Positions 45,573 to 57,228 are shown, numbered from the stretch's first letter. The stretch is DNA of 64,000 bases from Fulvia fulva (GCF_020509005.1 NC_063018.1:3782001-3846000), one strand, 5' to 3'. Numbers and translations: made by a program. The notes: generated from the letters alone by a model not told the origin.

Positions 45573-46242
45573 AGGAGCAACCAGTGCATTCACCAAGGCC
45601 TGGCGACACAGTATGCTGCTGGCGTCTATCTGTGGCTAACCGTACGGCAAAGAACAACAACCGTCCTGGATCGGATAGCCTCTCAACCACAACTGCCCAC
45701 AATAGCATCGCTTATCCTGCCTTGCTATGAGTGCGTGGTGCGGAATCGAGTCAGCGACTATGAATCTAGCCACTTCGCCATTCGACCCAGGATAGTTGTC
45801 GACAATACTTGAGATTCCAGGCAATATCAAGGCGAAGTATCCCGTGCCTGAGCCTGGGTTTGGCACGTGTCAATCAGGACTACTAGTCAAGATTGACGGC
45901 ACAAAAGTCTACGAGTAGTGGTGAATCTTCCTAGTCCCGGCAAGCGAGCATGCAATTACAGGCGAACCAAGATGATGTGTGCCCAGAAGCGTCCACCGTA
46001 AGCGCGCCCAACATGTGGCCACGATAGACGATGAAGTTGGGTATGTAGTCGTCAAAGTACATGCATTCACAAGCTGTTCGCAGCATCTCGGCCGCTCTCA
46101 TGGTTCCCAGAGCGTTTCCCGCTCAATGCGGCAGCCCCTCTCCAGGCTCTCATGTAACGTGTCATCATCTATGCTACCGTGTCATTGCGCCGTGTCTCCC
46201 AAACGCCATCCCCACTGGTGTTCATTCAAGTTCATAAAGTCG
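45573..46242. other. Intergenic between converging permease and REEP-like genes
   Basis: About 670 bp. One minus-strand ORF (45636-45866) encodes a short Gly/Cys-containing peptide with no recognised family. Otherwise nothing supported. Confidence 0.4.
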
Positions 46243-47320
46243 TTACATGTCCTTCTTAGGCTCCACCACGCTATCCTTCTCCCCATAATTTCCCCAAATC
46301 CAATTACTCCATCCCGGCTTCTGCTCTCCAGGAGTCCTACCGGGCGGCGTCCTATCACGATCCTGGCGTGGACGGAACTGGTCAGGGTCCGGCATGGTCT
46401 CGTAGCCCAAATCTTCAAACTCGGACTCTGAGCGCGAGGCGTGCATGTATGGTGCGTCTGGTGAGAGGTACGACTTGCGACTTGAGGGTGCTTGTGGCGC
46501 GCCTGACCGGGACTGTGATCCGCTTGTTGCTGCGTCGTCGGCGTCGTAGGCTTCGGCATCGAAGGCTTGGAGGAGGGTCCGGAGGCGTTCGCGTTGAGTA
46601 TTGACGAAGTCGTTGCGGTCTTCGCCACGGAGGTCTGAGGGGATCAAGGTTCCAGAACTGGCGAGATCGCGAGCTGCGGCGTCATGGGATGTGGCGTCGG
46701 GGTATGTGCTTTGCTGGAGGACTTTGCCGAGCATGTTGAAGATATGGCTGGTACCGGCTGTCGCGAGACTTTCGCGAGCCGTGGGCATGGCAAAGCGGTT
46801 GAAGAGGTGTGTTGTGTAGCTGACATTGCGGCTTGGTGGTGGTGTTGGTCTGCGCGGCTCTTGACCCAAGACGTTCACTCGCACATACTCAATCGCTCTC
46901 TTGACAGCATCCAAGCCTGCAGCCTTGCCCTTGGCATGCGCATCACTGATCATGCGATCGATCTGTCGTTCGTGGTCTTCGAGGAATGGGTGGATGTGCT
47001 GTTTGTAGATGAAGACGCTGCCTTGCTGGCCGGGCAGGACGAGGTAGAGGTGGACGCCGAAGCGGATCCAGCTGTAGAAGGGAACCCAGGAGAGGATGAA
47101 GTAGAGCTGCGACTCAACGGCTAGGAAGAGCGAGAGTGTGGTCCAGTACATCAGCCATGGTGTCAGGACTGCTGGGTCGGAGGTTCGGAGCGCTTTGTAG
47201 GAGAAGAAGACGGGGAGGAGGATGGATGTGACCGAGCTAGAGAGTGCAAGTCAGTACTCTGTAGGCTGCGATCGTACCCTACGCTACTCACGTCAAGATA
47301 TCTGCGATGAAGCCAAACAT
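46243..47320 (-). CDS. TB2/DP1/HVA22 (REEP)-family ER-shaping protein
   Basis: Exon 1 (47320-47292, MFGFIADILT) and exon 2 (47236-46243), joined across a 55-bp intron, encode 340 aa. The N-terminal 90 residues form the TB2/DP1 hairpin: FFSYKALRTSD, LTPWLMYWTTLSLF, and SWVPFYSWIRFGVHLYLVLPG. In REEP and Yop1 proteins this domain inserts as a wedge to curve ER tubules. The protein is about twice as long as Yop1 and has a disordered, acidic and Ser-rich tail, so it resembles the REEP1-4 subgroup rather than Yop1. The tail might bind microtubules or adaptors, which is speculation. The tiny first exon is supported by the family N-terminus. Confidence 0.88.
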
Positions 47321-48288
47321 GTTGTCGGTGCTCGCGTGACCTCACCGCGGTCGTGCGAGTCTAGAGCTGTATGAAAGCGGTTGCCGTATCACAACCACTG
47401 CAGCTTCGTCGCACTTATAACAGCGCGATGTGTGATGACAGGTGTACTGTAACGTGATGCTAAGGCAGCATCTTAGGAAAGGCTGTTGTGACTTGTAGAG
47501 ACCTGAAAGAGACCTTGTGCTGGAGCTCGTTTGGACAGCCCCACCACCTGACGCTTATCATGGTTATCTAACACGCTAGCGCGATCACGTGCATGTCCGT
47601 GCACAGGTCGTCACTGACCGCGTTTCTGTCTTTGCACCTCAACTCTCGATACTAAAGTCGCACTGCATGAGACGCATCTTCACCATGCTCGAGAGAGGGC
47701 CCATGGGATAGATCACGAACCAGAAGAGTCCAAGCATAGCGACAACGCGTCCGCCATGGCGGAACTCCGCGGCAGTGTCCCGAAGACAAAAGGACAGTGC
47801 AACAGCACGAACTACCGAGGGCTCCTGACAAAAGAGGTGGCCGCTTGCACAACTACAGAGCCACTTCTTTAGGTACCCACGACAGTGCTCTCGCAGCGTA
47901 GCAATCGCTGCAGACGTGGAAGCGGAAGCGTTGTACGACGCGTCTCTCTACAAGACTGCTTAGGCCTACGGTACCCGGAGCGTTTCGCATAGGTCATGAT
48001 CATTCTCTACATTTAAAGCACAGCGGCCACCTTTTTTGTCCTGAGCCCTCGTACGACGATCTGCCCATCGCTATGGACGAACCATGAAGAACCAGCAGCA
48101 ATGATACCGTCGAATTCAATGCTGAATCTGGATATACCTAGCTAGGACTGTCCACTACAAGCGACCGCCAGGACCACAAACCTACGCCATGCTAGCACAG
48201 TCCAAACCTCATCAATTCATACAACCAACACGTGTAACCAACTCGACGTAAGGATATCAGCCAACCCTTCGACATCCTCTCCTCCCAC
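47321..48288. other. Intergenic, about 1 kb
   Basis: Includes the promoter of the REEP-like gene on the left and the 3' flank of the 999-aa gene on the right. Only shadow ORFs are present. Confidence 0.4.
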
Positions 48289-51200
48289 CTAGTGCGGTGG
48301 GCTGGCGGCCGTGGTCTTCCTGCTGCGGGACTCACTCGGCGACACAGGCTCTACCGCATCCGAGCTCTGGTCAGCGTTGTAGGCACTGTCTGGAGACGCG
48401 AATTGCCTATCAACGGGGGAGTCCTCCTCTGGTATGGTTGGCGTATCCGAATACCGTATGTCCGGGTTGCTGGTGAAGCTGCGGTATAATTTCAAGCCTT
48501 CGTCTAAAGATTGCTCAGAGTCGGATCGAGGCATCTCCTCTCCTACCCCAGCCGGTGAGGAAGGCTGCTCAGAATCGGATGGCGACATGTTCAGTACCCA
48601 TGCCCGCAAGGAGACGTCATCCGAGGCATCACCGGGCACCCTATCGACTGCTCTATCGTCGTGTGTCCATCCGTCGACACCAGCATCCGGCGTTGCGCTG
48701 AGGATTGAGGCAGACTGCCGCTTGTGCAAAGACTGGGTGGGAGACTCGTCACCTATGGGCTGCGGTGTGCCGAACGGACAGGACTGCACATCACGCCAGA
48801 ACTTTGTCTCGCCCGGAGAAAGAGCTGGGGTATCCTCCGAAGGCGAGCTTGCTTGATAGCCACTGGCATTACGTGGCTCGCCGTCATTGCCATATCCATC
48901 CTTGCCGGCTTGCAGCAGAGGTTGAGCTGATGAAAGCACCGGCGTCGCTGGGTTCGAGGTTTCCACTACGACCGGGTTCGGGTCAAAGGTTGTACCTGAC
49001 ATGGCGTTTTGGAACTCGTAGATTTCAGCAAGGTCGGCTTGGAGATCTGGATCGATGCTGTAAGCAGAGCCTTGTCTTGACCGCCCTTTGACTGGCGGTT
49101 GATTGGTGGCCGTGGGTGTGACTTGTGCCTCATTCCTGGACACTGGTTGAAGTGCAAAATCCAAGTCATCAAAGACAACGGCATTTGTCTCGTCACCAGC
49201 AGTCGCGTTGTCTGCTAGCATAGCGTATCTCTTTGCGCGGTCGGCACGTTCAAAGTCGAAGTGGACCCGATCGCCCATGCTAGGTGATCCGCTAACATCC
49301 ATAGCGAACACCGTCGAGGCTGCGTCTGGGCTCCGGCCTGAGTCCGAGGGTTCGACATCAAGACTAGATCTGCGTCGTAGCCGTGGCGGGGTCTCTTTGA
49401 TAGCACCATCCGAGTCGTTCGCGGCTTCGTTGTGTGTCTGCTTCGCACGAGGCGGGGTAGCATTCCAAGGCTTGAATTTCCAGAAGATCGCGGTACTGTT
49501 CGAGCCTCCGAGACCAGTAGTCACCTTCTTTGGGCTGGGTGTCTGCGTCTTGGTCAGGAGGTCGTATATCTGCATCACAGACGACTTTTGATGCAATGGA
49601 CCTACAAACAGAAGGGTGTTAGCTATGGTCGAGAACCACGTGGCAGTGTCTTAGACTATGGTGGAACGCGTGAGACATGCTCTGCACGACGCGCCATGTT
49701 CGCCACAGTCTCAGACTCTGCTTGATGCCTGGTACCCTTCAAAAACGTACCATGCATGCTGTCCTGGTCTGACCCGTCGATCGATGGATTGTAGAGAATG
49801 TGCTCCTCGTCGTCGTCGAAGTTGCGCAATGTATCGCTGGTCAGAGGCACACCAGTGTCTCCCGCAGTGGTATGTGGTGCGCCACGCTCTGTGGCTTCAC
49901 CAAGGGCTGGTTTCTGTGGCCGGATCGCGAAAACCTCCACAAGGTCACTTGGTTCATCGATCGGTCCGTCTGGTTCGACATCGTCTTTCTGCTCATGGAC
50001 AGCCTCTGGTACGAAAAATGGGTTACTGTGAGATGGCATCTCAATGTCAGACCACTCACACACTTGTACCTTATCGGTAGCCGTGGCAGACTGATCCATG
50101 AGGATCTTCGAACCGTCCATTCTCTCTGTCAAAGTTGGCATATCATTCTCGTTGAGAGTCCGAGGTTGATCGCTGTCAGCTGACTGCAACGTGATCTTGG
50201 GTCGCAACGGCAGTATGACTTGTGCTCCGCACGAAGGTGGTCCTTGCCCTGCGAGGTCACCAACAGCGTTGCCCGGTGCGAAAGGGTCTTCGCTCTTCCA
50301 GTCGCCAGTCTGTGGATCTCGATGACCGGCAGATGGAGTCTGGAGATGAGCCAACTCTCGAGTGAGCTTAGGCATGTCATCAGGGCAGTCCTTGATGGTG
50401 ACATCCGACACGGTTCTGTGCACTGGGTTCAATCGATCGCTGGGTGACAGCGCTGCACATTCCTCAGCCATGGCGTCCAATGAGACCATCTTCTTCAACG
50501 TTCGGTTTTCCTTCTTCTTGATCTCATCTTTGTACTCGACGTTCCTTTCGAAGAGTTCGGTCTCATCGTTAGCCCCGTCGAGCTCAAGGGTGCAGTTTGT
50601 TCCTGGCATTGGTGTTGGTGGTCCTTGTTTGGGTACGGAGCCCAGGTCCTCTGGCTGTAATCCCAGATAATCACGAGGTGAGCAAGCTACAAACAGAAAG
50701 GTGTCAGCCATACTCGAGAACCACGTGCCAGTGTCTTAGACTGTAATGTAAGCGGTAGAGAGGGCGCGTCGTGCAGCGCATGTCTCGCACGCTCCGCTAT
50801 GGTCTCAGCCACTGCCCGATGCCTGGTACCCTTCAGAAACGTACCTCTGTCACTCAACCCAAACGCAAGATTCAGCTGCGAAGGTGGCAAGCTCAACGAC
50901 AACGTTGGCAGCGGAGTGATGTTGATGGGCGATGAAGGTAAAGGCACAAAAGCAGCGTCTTCTTCCGAGGACGAAGAAGATTCTCTCTGTTCGACAACCT
51001 TGTCCGGCGAGATGTTGGCGTTGCGACCGACAGTGGCCCTCTTGCCCAGACCACGGATGCTTCCTACCAGACTTCTGGCAACGCTGGACTTCCTGGCGTG
51101 GCCTTTGTGCGCATCATTGGTTGGTGTCGGTGTGTGATTCGCCGGTGCAGGCTGATCCTCTTCAGGTCTATGGATATCATCCAAAGTGCCCCGCTTATGC

Positions 51201-51683
51201 CTGCCTCTTGTGCTCTGCGTATGCTGACGTAGCGATGCCATTGCAGTCTTTGGCGTAAAGGTGCGATGGCGAACAGGCGTTGGCTGGAAGGGTGTGGCGG
51301 ACTCGTCATCTGAGCACTCACAGTCGGATGATGAAAGCTCATCGCTGCGTGTGTCGCTGTCTTGGAGCTGTCTGACACGACCACTGCACGGCTCAGGTCA
51401 GCAAACTTCTCATTGCGAGGTGAATGTTCATTGCGAGGTGAATGTTCCTTGCGAGGTGAATGTGAACGTACCTCTCTGCTCTCATGGCATGACGCTTTTC
51501 GAGATAGCCCTTTGCATGATGAGCACCTATGGATGCCCACTCACGAGCGCTGCCGAACCACGACTTCTTCCTAGTCAGAGTGAGGCCGCTTTCGAGGTTG
51601 CTCTGCAAGGCGTTTCGCGCTGGTGAGGGGGATATCGTTTCCCTATCCGGCTGTGGTGCAATGCTCTCTGTGTGAGGAGACAT
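48289..51683 (-). CDS. Hypothetical 999-aa low-complexity protein with two introner-like introns
   Basis: Four exons (51683-51472, 51383-50845, 50686-49751, 49601-48289) join in frame to give exactly 999 aa. No domain is recognised. The protein is rich in Ser, Pro, Asp and Glu and probably mostly disordered. It has one short aromatic patch in exon 1 (KKSWFGSAREWASIG) and another in exon 4 (STAIFWKFKPWNATPPR). Many SP and TP dipeptides suggest phosphorylation. Exon joins create AESGRVRQ, LSDRACSPRD and SMHGPLHQ. Introns 2 (158 bp) and 3 (149 bp) are long for this locus and strikingly similar to each other, while the flanking exons are not. The start is the first in-frame ATG. Function unknown. 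Confidence 0.7.
49602..49750 (-). repeat. Introner-like intron, copy A (intron 3 of the 999-aa gene)
   Basis: 149 bp from GTACGTTTTTGAAGGGTACC to TTCTGTTTGTAG on the minus strand. The 5' 45 bp and the 3' 55-60 bp match copy B at 50687-50844 nearly base for base. The central part (49668-49695) matches copy B only as the reverse complement. Short inverted arms (CGCGT/ACGCG) bound the core. Branch-site-like GCTAAC lies 18-23 bp before the AG. Confidence 0.8.
50687..50844 (-). repeat. Introner-like intron, copy B (intron 2 of the 999-aa gene)
   Basis: 158 bp from GTACGTTTCTGAAGGGTACC to TTCTGTTTGTAG on the minus strand. The outer thirds are collinear with copy A. The core at 50763-50792 is inverted relative to copy A (about 26 of 28 aligned bases match after reverse complementing, by eye). 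Exon sequences on either side are unrelated between the two copies, which argues against a simple exon-plus-intron duplication. Confidence 0.8.
51411..51464. repeat. Three 18-bp tandem repeats inside intron 1 of the 999-aa gene
   Basis: The unit CATTGCGAGGTGAATGTT occurs three times head to tail with small differences, filling most of the 88-bp intron (51384-51471). The repeats end just inside the 5' splice site on the minus strand. Confidence 0.75.
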
Positions 51684-52347
51684 CGTTGTATGTTGTGCCT
51701 TCAGGATAGCTGCGTGCCTTGTGTGATGCGTCTTGTTGGCTTGGGAAGAAGAGATGAGGCAGCATCGTGTGGAGACCACGGCAACACAAGCTTGCCAGAT
51801 AGTAGTTGCTGATCTTCAGCGGTGGTTGCCTTGAAGATGCCATATGTGCTCTCGGATACTGCCACCTGGAACGTATGTCCCGATTGCGCCTGTCCAAGCA
51901 GCTCAACCGGAGCCATCACCTACCTTAACGATGAGAAGCTCTGAGAGCAGTGGCAAGCACAGTCAACTCGATCCGCTGATGGCGGTATCGAGCTGCGATG
52001 ACATGCATCTGAGTCAGTGATACGATTGCTTGCGATGTTTGAACGAGCATTGTAGACTGGACCGAGGTCGAAGTGTACTTCTATGTTTATGCGTGAATTT
52101 TATGCGTGAATCTGCTGCTGGTTCATGTGATCGAGCTCGGCAGGCGTTGCCGAAGCGGGCCGAAGAACCCCTGCCCGTGTGGAACTCGCCAGTCGCGAAC
52201 TTGCTTCCATTCGGCGGCCGCTTCAACTTGCTGCACCACATCACCGTCTCAACACCGCGCAGCAGCTCGCCTGTCTCGAAGATCCGCCTGCAGTATCGCT
52301 ACGCTCCTGATCACCCAACATAATCCCAACAAGCAGAACCGCGGATC
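51684..52347. promoter_or_regulatory. Divergent intergenic region, 999-aa gene / RRM gene
   Basis: About 660 bp between divergent starts, presumed to hold both promoters and leaders. Short ORFs here lack support. Confidence 0.45.
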
Positions 52348-53569
52348 ATGGCGAACGACAAGCAGGCCGCTGATCTCAATGCGATGATCAAGCAGCGTAA
52401 GTACTCGTTGCGCTCCTGTCAGAGCCCGACTGACATTGCTAGACCGCGAGAAGAACCGTCCACAGATCCTGGCAGACAAGATCTTCTCCAAAGAGAGGCG
52501 CTCCAAGACTCCCGTCAACGCGTCCCAAGGCAAAGGCAAACCTGCAGCTGCACCTGGCGGCAGTCTTGCTAGTCGCATCGGCGCCGCGGGCGTGACCAAG
52601 GTATGTGCATTTCGCGACGTCGAAGCAGCATCTGTACGTGAGTGCTGACATCCTGCACAGCGCACGTCGTCCACCTCGTCCGTCACTCGCTCAAACACGG
52701 CCCCACCGCGCAACGGACGTCCTCCACCACAAGCTCGACCACTACCACCGACTCGACCATCAGCACCTCAAGCTCCACGCGCACGAGATCTTACCGCTCG
52801 GCAGCCTGCTTCTGATCCACCCTCCGATGTTAGGAGCAATGGATATAACGGATACGACGCACCTGTTGCGAATGGCAACGGCGCGAGCATGAGCATCAGA
52901 GGCGCGGCTGGTCCCTTTGTGGTTCTGGCTGCAAACTTCGCGCCAGGCACCACGGCGGCCGACATAGAAAGCGTCATGCAAGAGATTGGCGGAGAGTGCT
53001 CCTGCAAAATTCTGGAGCTTCGGCCAGACGTGCTCGCACAGATGACCTTCACCGACAGAATTGGCGCTGAGAAGGTGATCAGCACATTCAACGGAAAGAA
53101 GGTATGCATGACTGGAGACTATAGCATCTGCACCTACTGACCCGACTACTAGGCTGATGGCCGCACGTTGCACGTCTACTGGAGCGGATCTGCAGTAACA
53201 CAACCCGAAGCAGATGTCGAAGTTCCCGTCGATGCGGTCATGGACGATAGCATGGAGGTCGATGAGAATGCACAATCACGAGAGGCCCAGGACCGCCTGC
53301 GCGAAGAGCGTCGCGGAGGTCCAGACCGTCGGCCACGAGATGACTACCCCGCTGGACCTCGAGACAATCGTGGCTATATGGACCACTACTATCGTGGACC
53401 AAGGCGACAAGATGGTCTGTTCCAGGACGGACGCCAAGACGGGCGATACGGCTACCAAGGCGACCGCTTCGGTGGTGGTGGGCCGAGGGGCAGATACCGT
53501 GATGAAGGCCGGATGTACTCTGATGGCATGAGGCGCGGGGGCGGCGGTGGTCAGAGCTACAGGCCATAG
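52348..53569 (+). CDS. RRM-type mRNA-binding protein with RGG/RD-rich tail (Yra1/Mlo3-like)
   Basis: Four exons (52348-52396, 52443-52600, 52661-53101, 53153-53569; introns of 46, 60 and 51 bp) give 354 aa. A basic N-terminus (DKIFSKERRSKTP) and a Pro/Ala-rich spacer precede an RRM-like fold at about residues 150-225 (GPFVVLAANFAPGTTAADIE, CKILELRPDVLAQMTF, GRTLHVYW), whose RNP motifs are degenerate. The C-terminus is rich in Arg, Gly, Asp and Tyr (GDRFGGGGPRGRYRDEG). The layout resembles mRNA-export adaptors of the Yra1/ALY/Mlo3 group, or other RNP proteins; that assignment is tentative. The start is the first in-frame ATG. Confidence 0.82.
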
Positions 53570-54969
53570 GATGGTAATGGTGATGATGACGACCGGCACG
53601 AGCCTGCTGACTGCTATGAGCATATGAATCCTGACCGGCTGAACCGCATCACTGCTTTGAAGTGCGATAGTTATTAGAGCCTCTACAAAACGCTCCGAGC
53701 ACCGTCTACCTACGTAATGTTGTAGAGAGATACGAGTTGTGCGACACTTCCGCTTCGACATTCATAGCAGCCGCTACGCCGCGGTAGATTCGTCGTCGTT
53801 AATAAAAGATACATTTACAGTCATGCAAGCGGCCACTGCTTGTGTCAGGAGCCCTTGGGGCTTATGAACAAGAGAAGATTTTCCAACGACGATCTCGATG
53901 CCACGCGGACCGCATGCACCTTATACTTCCAGCAACGTGGCAAAGCTCCTCGAAGTCTGCGTCGGCGCTGCATCCGCCGTTATACCTCGCACGCACACGA
54001 CAGGAGTGCGTTGTGGCTGCGTCCAGAAGTCTATACCTCTATGCCCTCAGTCGAGAGGTCATGGCCTGTGCGCTGCCGCGACACGTGGAGCAAGATGCAG
54101 CATCCTTCCCGCATCTTTACCAAGCTTGCCTACTTTCATCGACAACATCCGCTGCTCCTCACTTGACCACAAGCCAAATCTCGATTTTACCGATGCTACG
54201 GAGCTGTAATGAACATGCATAGGGCTGCATGCACCGCCCAGAGCTTAGGTCGAGACGAATCACGACGCAAGCCACTGGACGCCCACGGACGAGGGAAGTC
54301 AGCCACAGAATACCTAATATTTGCACACGATCCCTCTTGGCTCTACGATCTCTCAATGTGCCAGCGATGTTATGTATGGCTTTCATACACGTGGATGTGT
54401 CCCAAGCCTTGGTCCACGGCTCCCTCAGGCAGCCACATCTACCCTAAGCGGACTCGAGACCTTGGAGATCGCTGACTGTGGTGTAGCGCACGCGGCAGAT
54501 GCAGAGCAAGGACACTCGACCGCCTTTCAGCACGGGTCGTGATGTTTGGGTTGGGTGTTGCTATATCGCGGACCATCGCGTTCTTGCTTTGAGCTACGGC
54601 GAGTCCGTGAATGGGACCTGTGCTGGAGGTGCTTGGAGCTTGGTGTTGTGGGGACTATCCTCATGTCTTATGCTCGCCTTCATACTTCATGTCCGTAGGC
54701 CAGCGGGTGTTACTGTTAGAAGATATCTCTTTGGTCGGTTGTTTGTGCGTACGGGACTTTGACGGGGTGCGTCCTCAAAGAGCCTGAGGACTTGCTTACG
54801 AAGTTCTACCTGGACAACAGCCATATATACCCCGACTGGGACTCTTGCACATTCACATATCTCTCAACACCAAGGACGAAATAACACAAGTACGAAAATC
54901 TTCGACCGCACAGCATCGATCGATATTGAATCAACATCTTCACAACTTACAGTCAACACCTCAACCAAC
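53570..54969. other. Intergenic, 1.4 kb
   Basis: Short ORFs only, none recognised. Near 54821 a TATA-like CCATATATAC lies about 150 bp before the MFS start, followed by an A/C-rich leader, a plausible core promoter. Confidence 0.4.
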
Positions 54970-56568
54970 ATGGAAAGAGCCCTAGCAGCATACAAGGCCT
55001 TCCGGTCATCGAAAGCCCTAATCACCTTCACCGTAGCCTACGCCGTCTTCACCGACCAGTTCCTCTTCGCAGCCATAATCCCCGTGGCACCATTCTCCCT
55101 CCACACACAAATCGGCATACCCGAGGATAAAGTACAATTCTGGACAGCGATCCTTCTCGCAGTCTTCGGCATCGCAGCATTCGTCACATCAGTACCATGG
55201 GGATGGTACACAGACCGGAGCACATCTCGACGGATGCCTTTCACCATCGGCTTGTTGATCTTGCTTGGAGCGACTTTCATGCTGTGGTTCGGGAATCACA
55301 TCGTGGCACAGGTTATTGGAAGACTTCTGCAGGGCTTCTCGAGCACTGTCGTGTGGACTACTGGACTTGCTGTGCTGGTTGATACTGTTGGACATGGGCA
55401 GATTGGGGAGTATATGGGGTATGTCGGCATCGCTCTCAATGTGGGAAGCCTCATCGCACCGCTTCTTGGTGGTGTTATGTACCAGAGTGCTGGCTTCAAT
55501 GCTGTGTTCGGGATGATTGTTGGTGTGGTTGTCCTGGACATCCTGCTTCGATTTGTCATGAAGGAGAAGAGCCTCGTTGCTGAGGAGGATCTGGTCACTG
55601 AGTCAAGCGATGAAGTCGACCTCGAAGCTGGTAAAGCTGAGAGAAAGACTTCAGTCATCACCGTCCGTCCAGTCAGAACAGACACAATGGAGTCGATAGT
55701 CGATCCCGGCACAGCCTCACCCCGACGATTGAGCGGACGAACTATGTCCTTCCCGAGCAGACGACCCAGCGACGCTCCAGCCTCTCCACTTGCAGCCGTC
55801 ATCCAAAGCTGGAGAGCTACCGGCATCACAACATCAGACTGTCCTCTTCAGGCCGTTGAAGAGAAGTCGAGCGGAGACAGCACCTCTCGTGGAGACAGTC
55901 TCTTCAGCGGAGACATCATCCCCAGTCCCGAAGGCTCCAACGGTGACCTCAGAGCCAGCCTTCACCGCTACAGCCTTCAACCCCGTCCGCAGCACCCGCC
56001 CTCGAAAGTGCCCCGCATCCTCCGCCTCCTCTGCTCAACTCGCATGACAGTCACGCTCTGGTCAGTCCTCGTCTTAGCGGGTACATTCTCCGGCTTCCAA
56101 GCGACATTGCCCCTCTTCGTGAGCAGTACTTTCCACTGGAATGCAACGGGTGGTGGTCTGGTCTTCTTGCCGTTGAGCGCTCCAGCCCTGGTCGGTCCTG
56201 CCGTCGGCAAACTTCAAGATCGATTCGCGGGTTCTGGGAGATGGTTTGCGTTCGCAGGCTTTGCAGTTTTGTCCGTTGCACTGATATTGCTGCGACTCGT
56301 AGAGCACAATAACACTGGCCAGAAAGCGTTGCTGATTGTTCTGCTGACTCTCATCGGAAGCTGTATGCCTCTGGCGCTGGAGCCACTTTTTGGGGAGACC
56401 ATCTATGGAGCTGATCAGATTGACCTTGCAGACCGCGAGGCTGGGATCGTGAGAGAAGGTGGTGCGGGGAGTTATGGGCAAGCGAATGCTTTGTTCAATA
56501 TGGCGTGGGCTGGGGGATGTGCTCTGGGGCCGGTGCTGGCTGGGACTATGATTGATCATGTTGGTTAG
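54970..56568 (+). CDS. MFS transporter (vesicular-amine-transporter-like), early stop before last helix
   Basis: Intronless, 532 aa to the first stop. Eleven hydrophobic helices are visible with a long acidic, Ser-rich central loop. MFS marks include WGWYTDRSTSRR (loop 2-3 motif A), GRLLQGFSSTVVW, and PLLGGVMYQSAGFNAVF. The layout fits fungal drug:H+ antiporters close to VMAT. The frame stops with TAG at 56566, directly after DHVG. The following codons in the same frame still read as a typical last helix (KVMTMTLGIVSGVTAIPVLL), then a second stop (TGA, 56641) and a short basic end at 56664. Both stops fall where relatives have Trp. The protein may therefore lack helix 12. Confidence 0.85.
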   Translation: MERALAAYKAFRSSKALITFTVAYAVFTDQFLFAAIIPVAPFSLHTQIGIPEDKVQFWTAILLAVFGIAAFVTSVPWGWYTDRSTSRRMPFTIGLLILLGATFMLWFGNHIVAQVIGRLLQGFSSTVVWTTGLAVLVDTVGHGQIGEYMGYVGIALNVGSLIAPLLGGVMYQSAGFNAVFGMIVGVVVLDILLRFVMKEKSLVAEEDLVTESSDEVDLEAGKAERKTSVITVRPVRTDTMESIVDPGTASPRRLSGRTMSFPSRRPSDAPASPLAAVIQSWRATGITTSDCPLQAVEEKSSGDSTSRGDSLFSGDIIPSPEGSNGDLRASLHRYSLQPRPQHPPSKVPRILRLLCSTRMTVTLWSVLVLAGTFSGFQATLPLFVSSTFHWNATGGGLVFLPLSAPALVGPAVGKLQDRFAGSGRWFAFAGFAVLSVALILLRLVEHNNTGQKALLIVLLTLIGSCMPLALEPLFGETIYGADQIDLADREAGIVREGGAGSYGQANALFNMAWAGGCALGPVLAGTMIDHVG

Positions 56569-57228
56569 AAGGTCATGACGATGACTTTAGGGATTGTTAG
56601 TGGTGTTACTGCTATTCCTGTGTTGCTGTGTTATGGGGGATGATTGTTTGGAAAGAGGAAGTGATGGGCACTGACACCCGGGTGATGGTTTTTGGATTGG
56701 TAGCGTTCGAGCGAGTTGCAAAAGCGTGCCGAAGAAAGCTTATGAGTTCAAAGGTGGCATCCAAATGTCAGTGACAACATCACACCGCTCGGCCCAATCG
56801 TGTTTGTCTCGAGATAGTGGCATATTCTGAGCTGTCATCTCTTTGGGTATCTGCTGTTGTCTATACCCAGCAAGAACTACAGCAAAGAGCACTTCAGTAG
56901 ATTGTAAGGACGCATTGTTAATCTCGTGACCTCGCTTGTGACGGACCCCGATGAGTGAATGACGCATGTGCTCGTGCGATCAACAAGAAGATCCTGTGAA
57001 GTGCCGGTCTGTGAGACCCCCCCCCCACCACAAGAGACTTTAGCCCCGCAGATCCCTGTCAAGTGCGTGCCTGACAGCAGTTCAACCAGAGAATAACAAG
57101 CACTGCTTAGCTTTCTCGACACAATCATCCACCAAAACACTCCTGCCTCTCACAGACACCACCCACCTTACCACTACCTGACCGCGCACCCTCCTCTCCT
57201 CACCACCACACCACACATCACAGCAGCC
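56569..57228. other. Intergenic with the lost transporter C-terminus and profilin promoter
   Basis: Positions 56569-56664 are the former C-terminal codons of the MFS gene. The rest includes a homopolymeric C run near 57010 and the CT/CA-rich profilin leader. Confidence 0.5.

Noticed and set aside
45636..45866. Small Gly/Cys-containing ORF on the minus strand
   Set aside because: No signal peptide, no recognised family, and no clear splice partners. Too little to call a gene or effector.
56566..56594. A tiny intron that would skip the TAG in the MFS gene
   Set aside because: The only GT...AG pair is about 27 bp, too short for a spliceosomal intron, and it does not explain the second stop.
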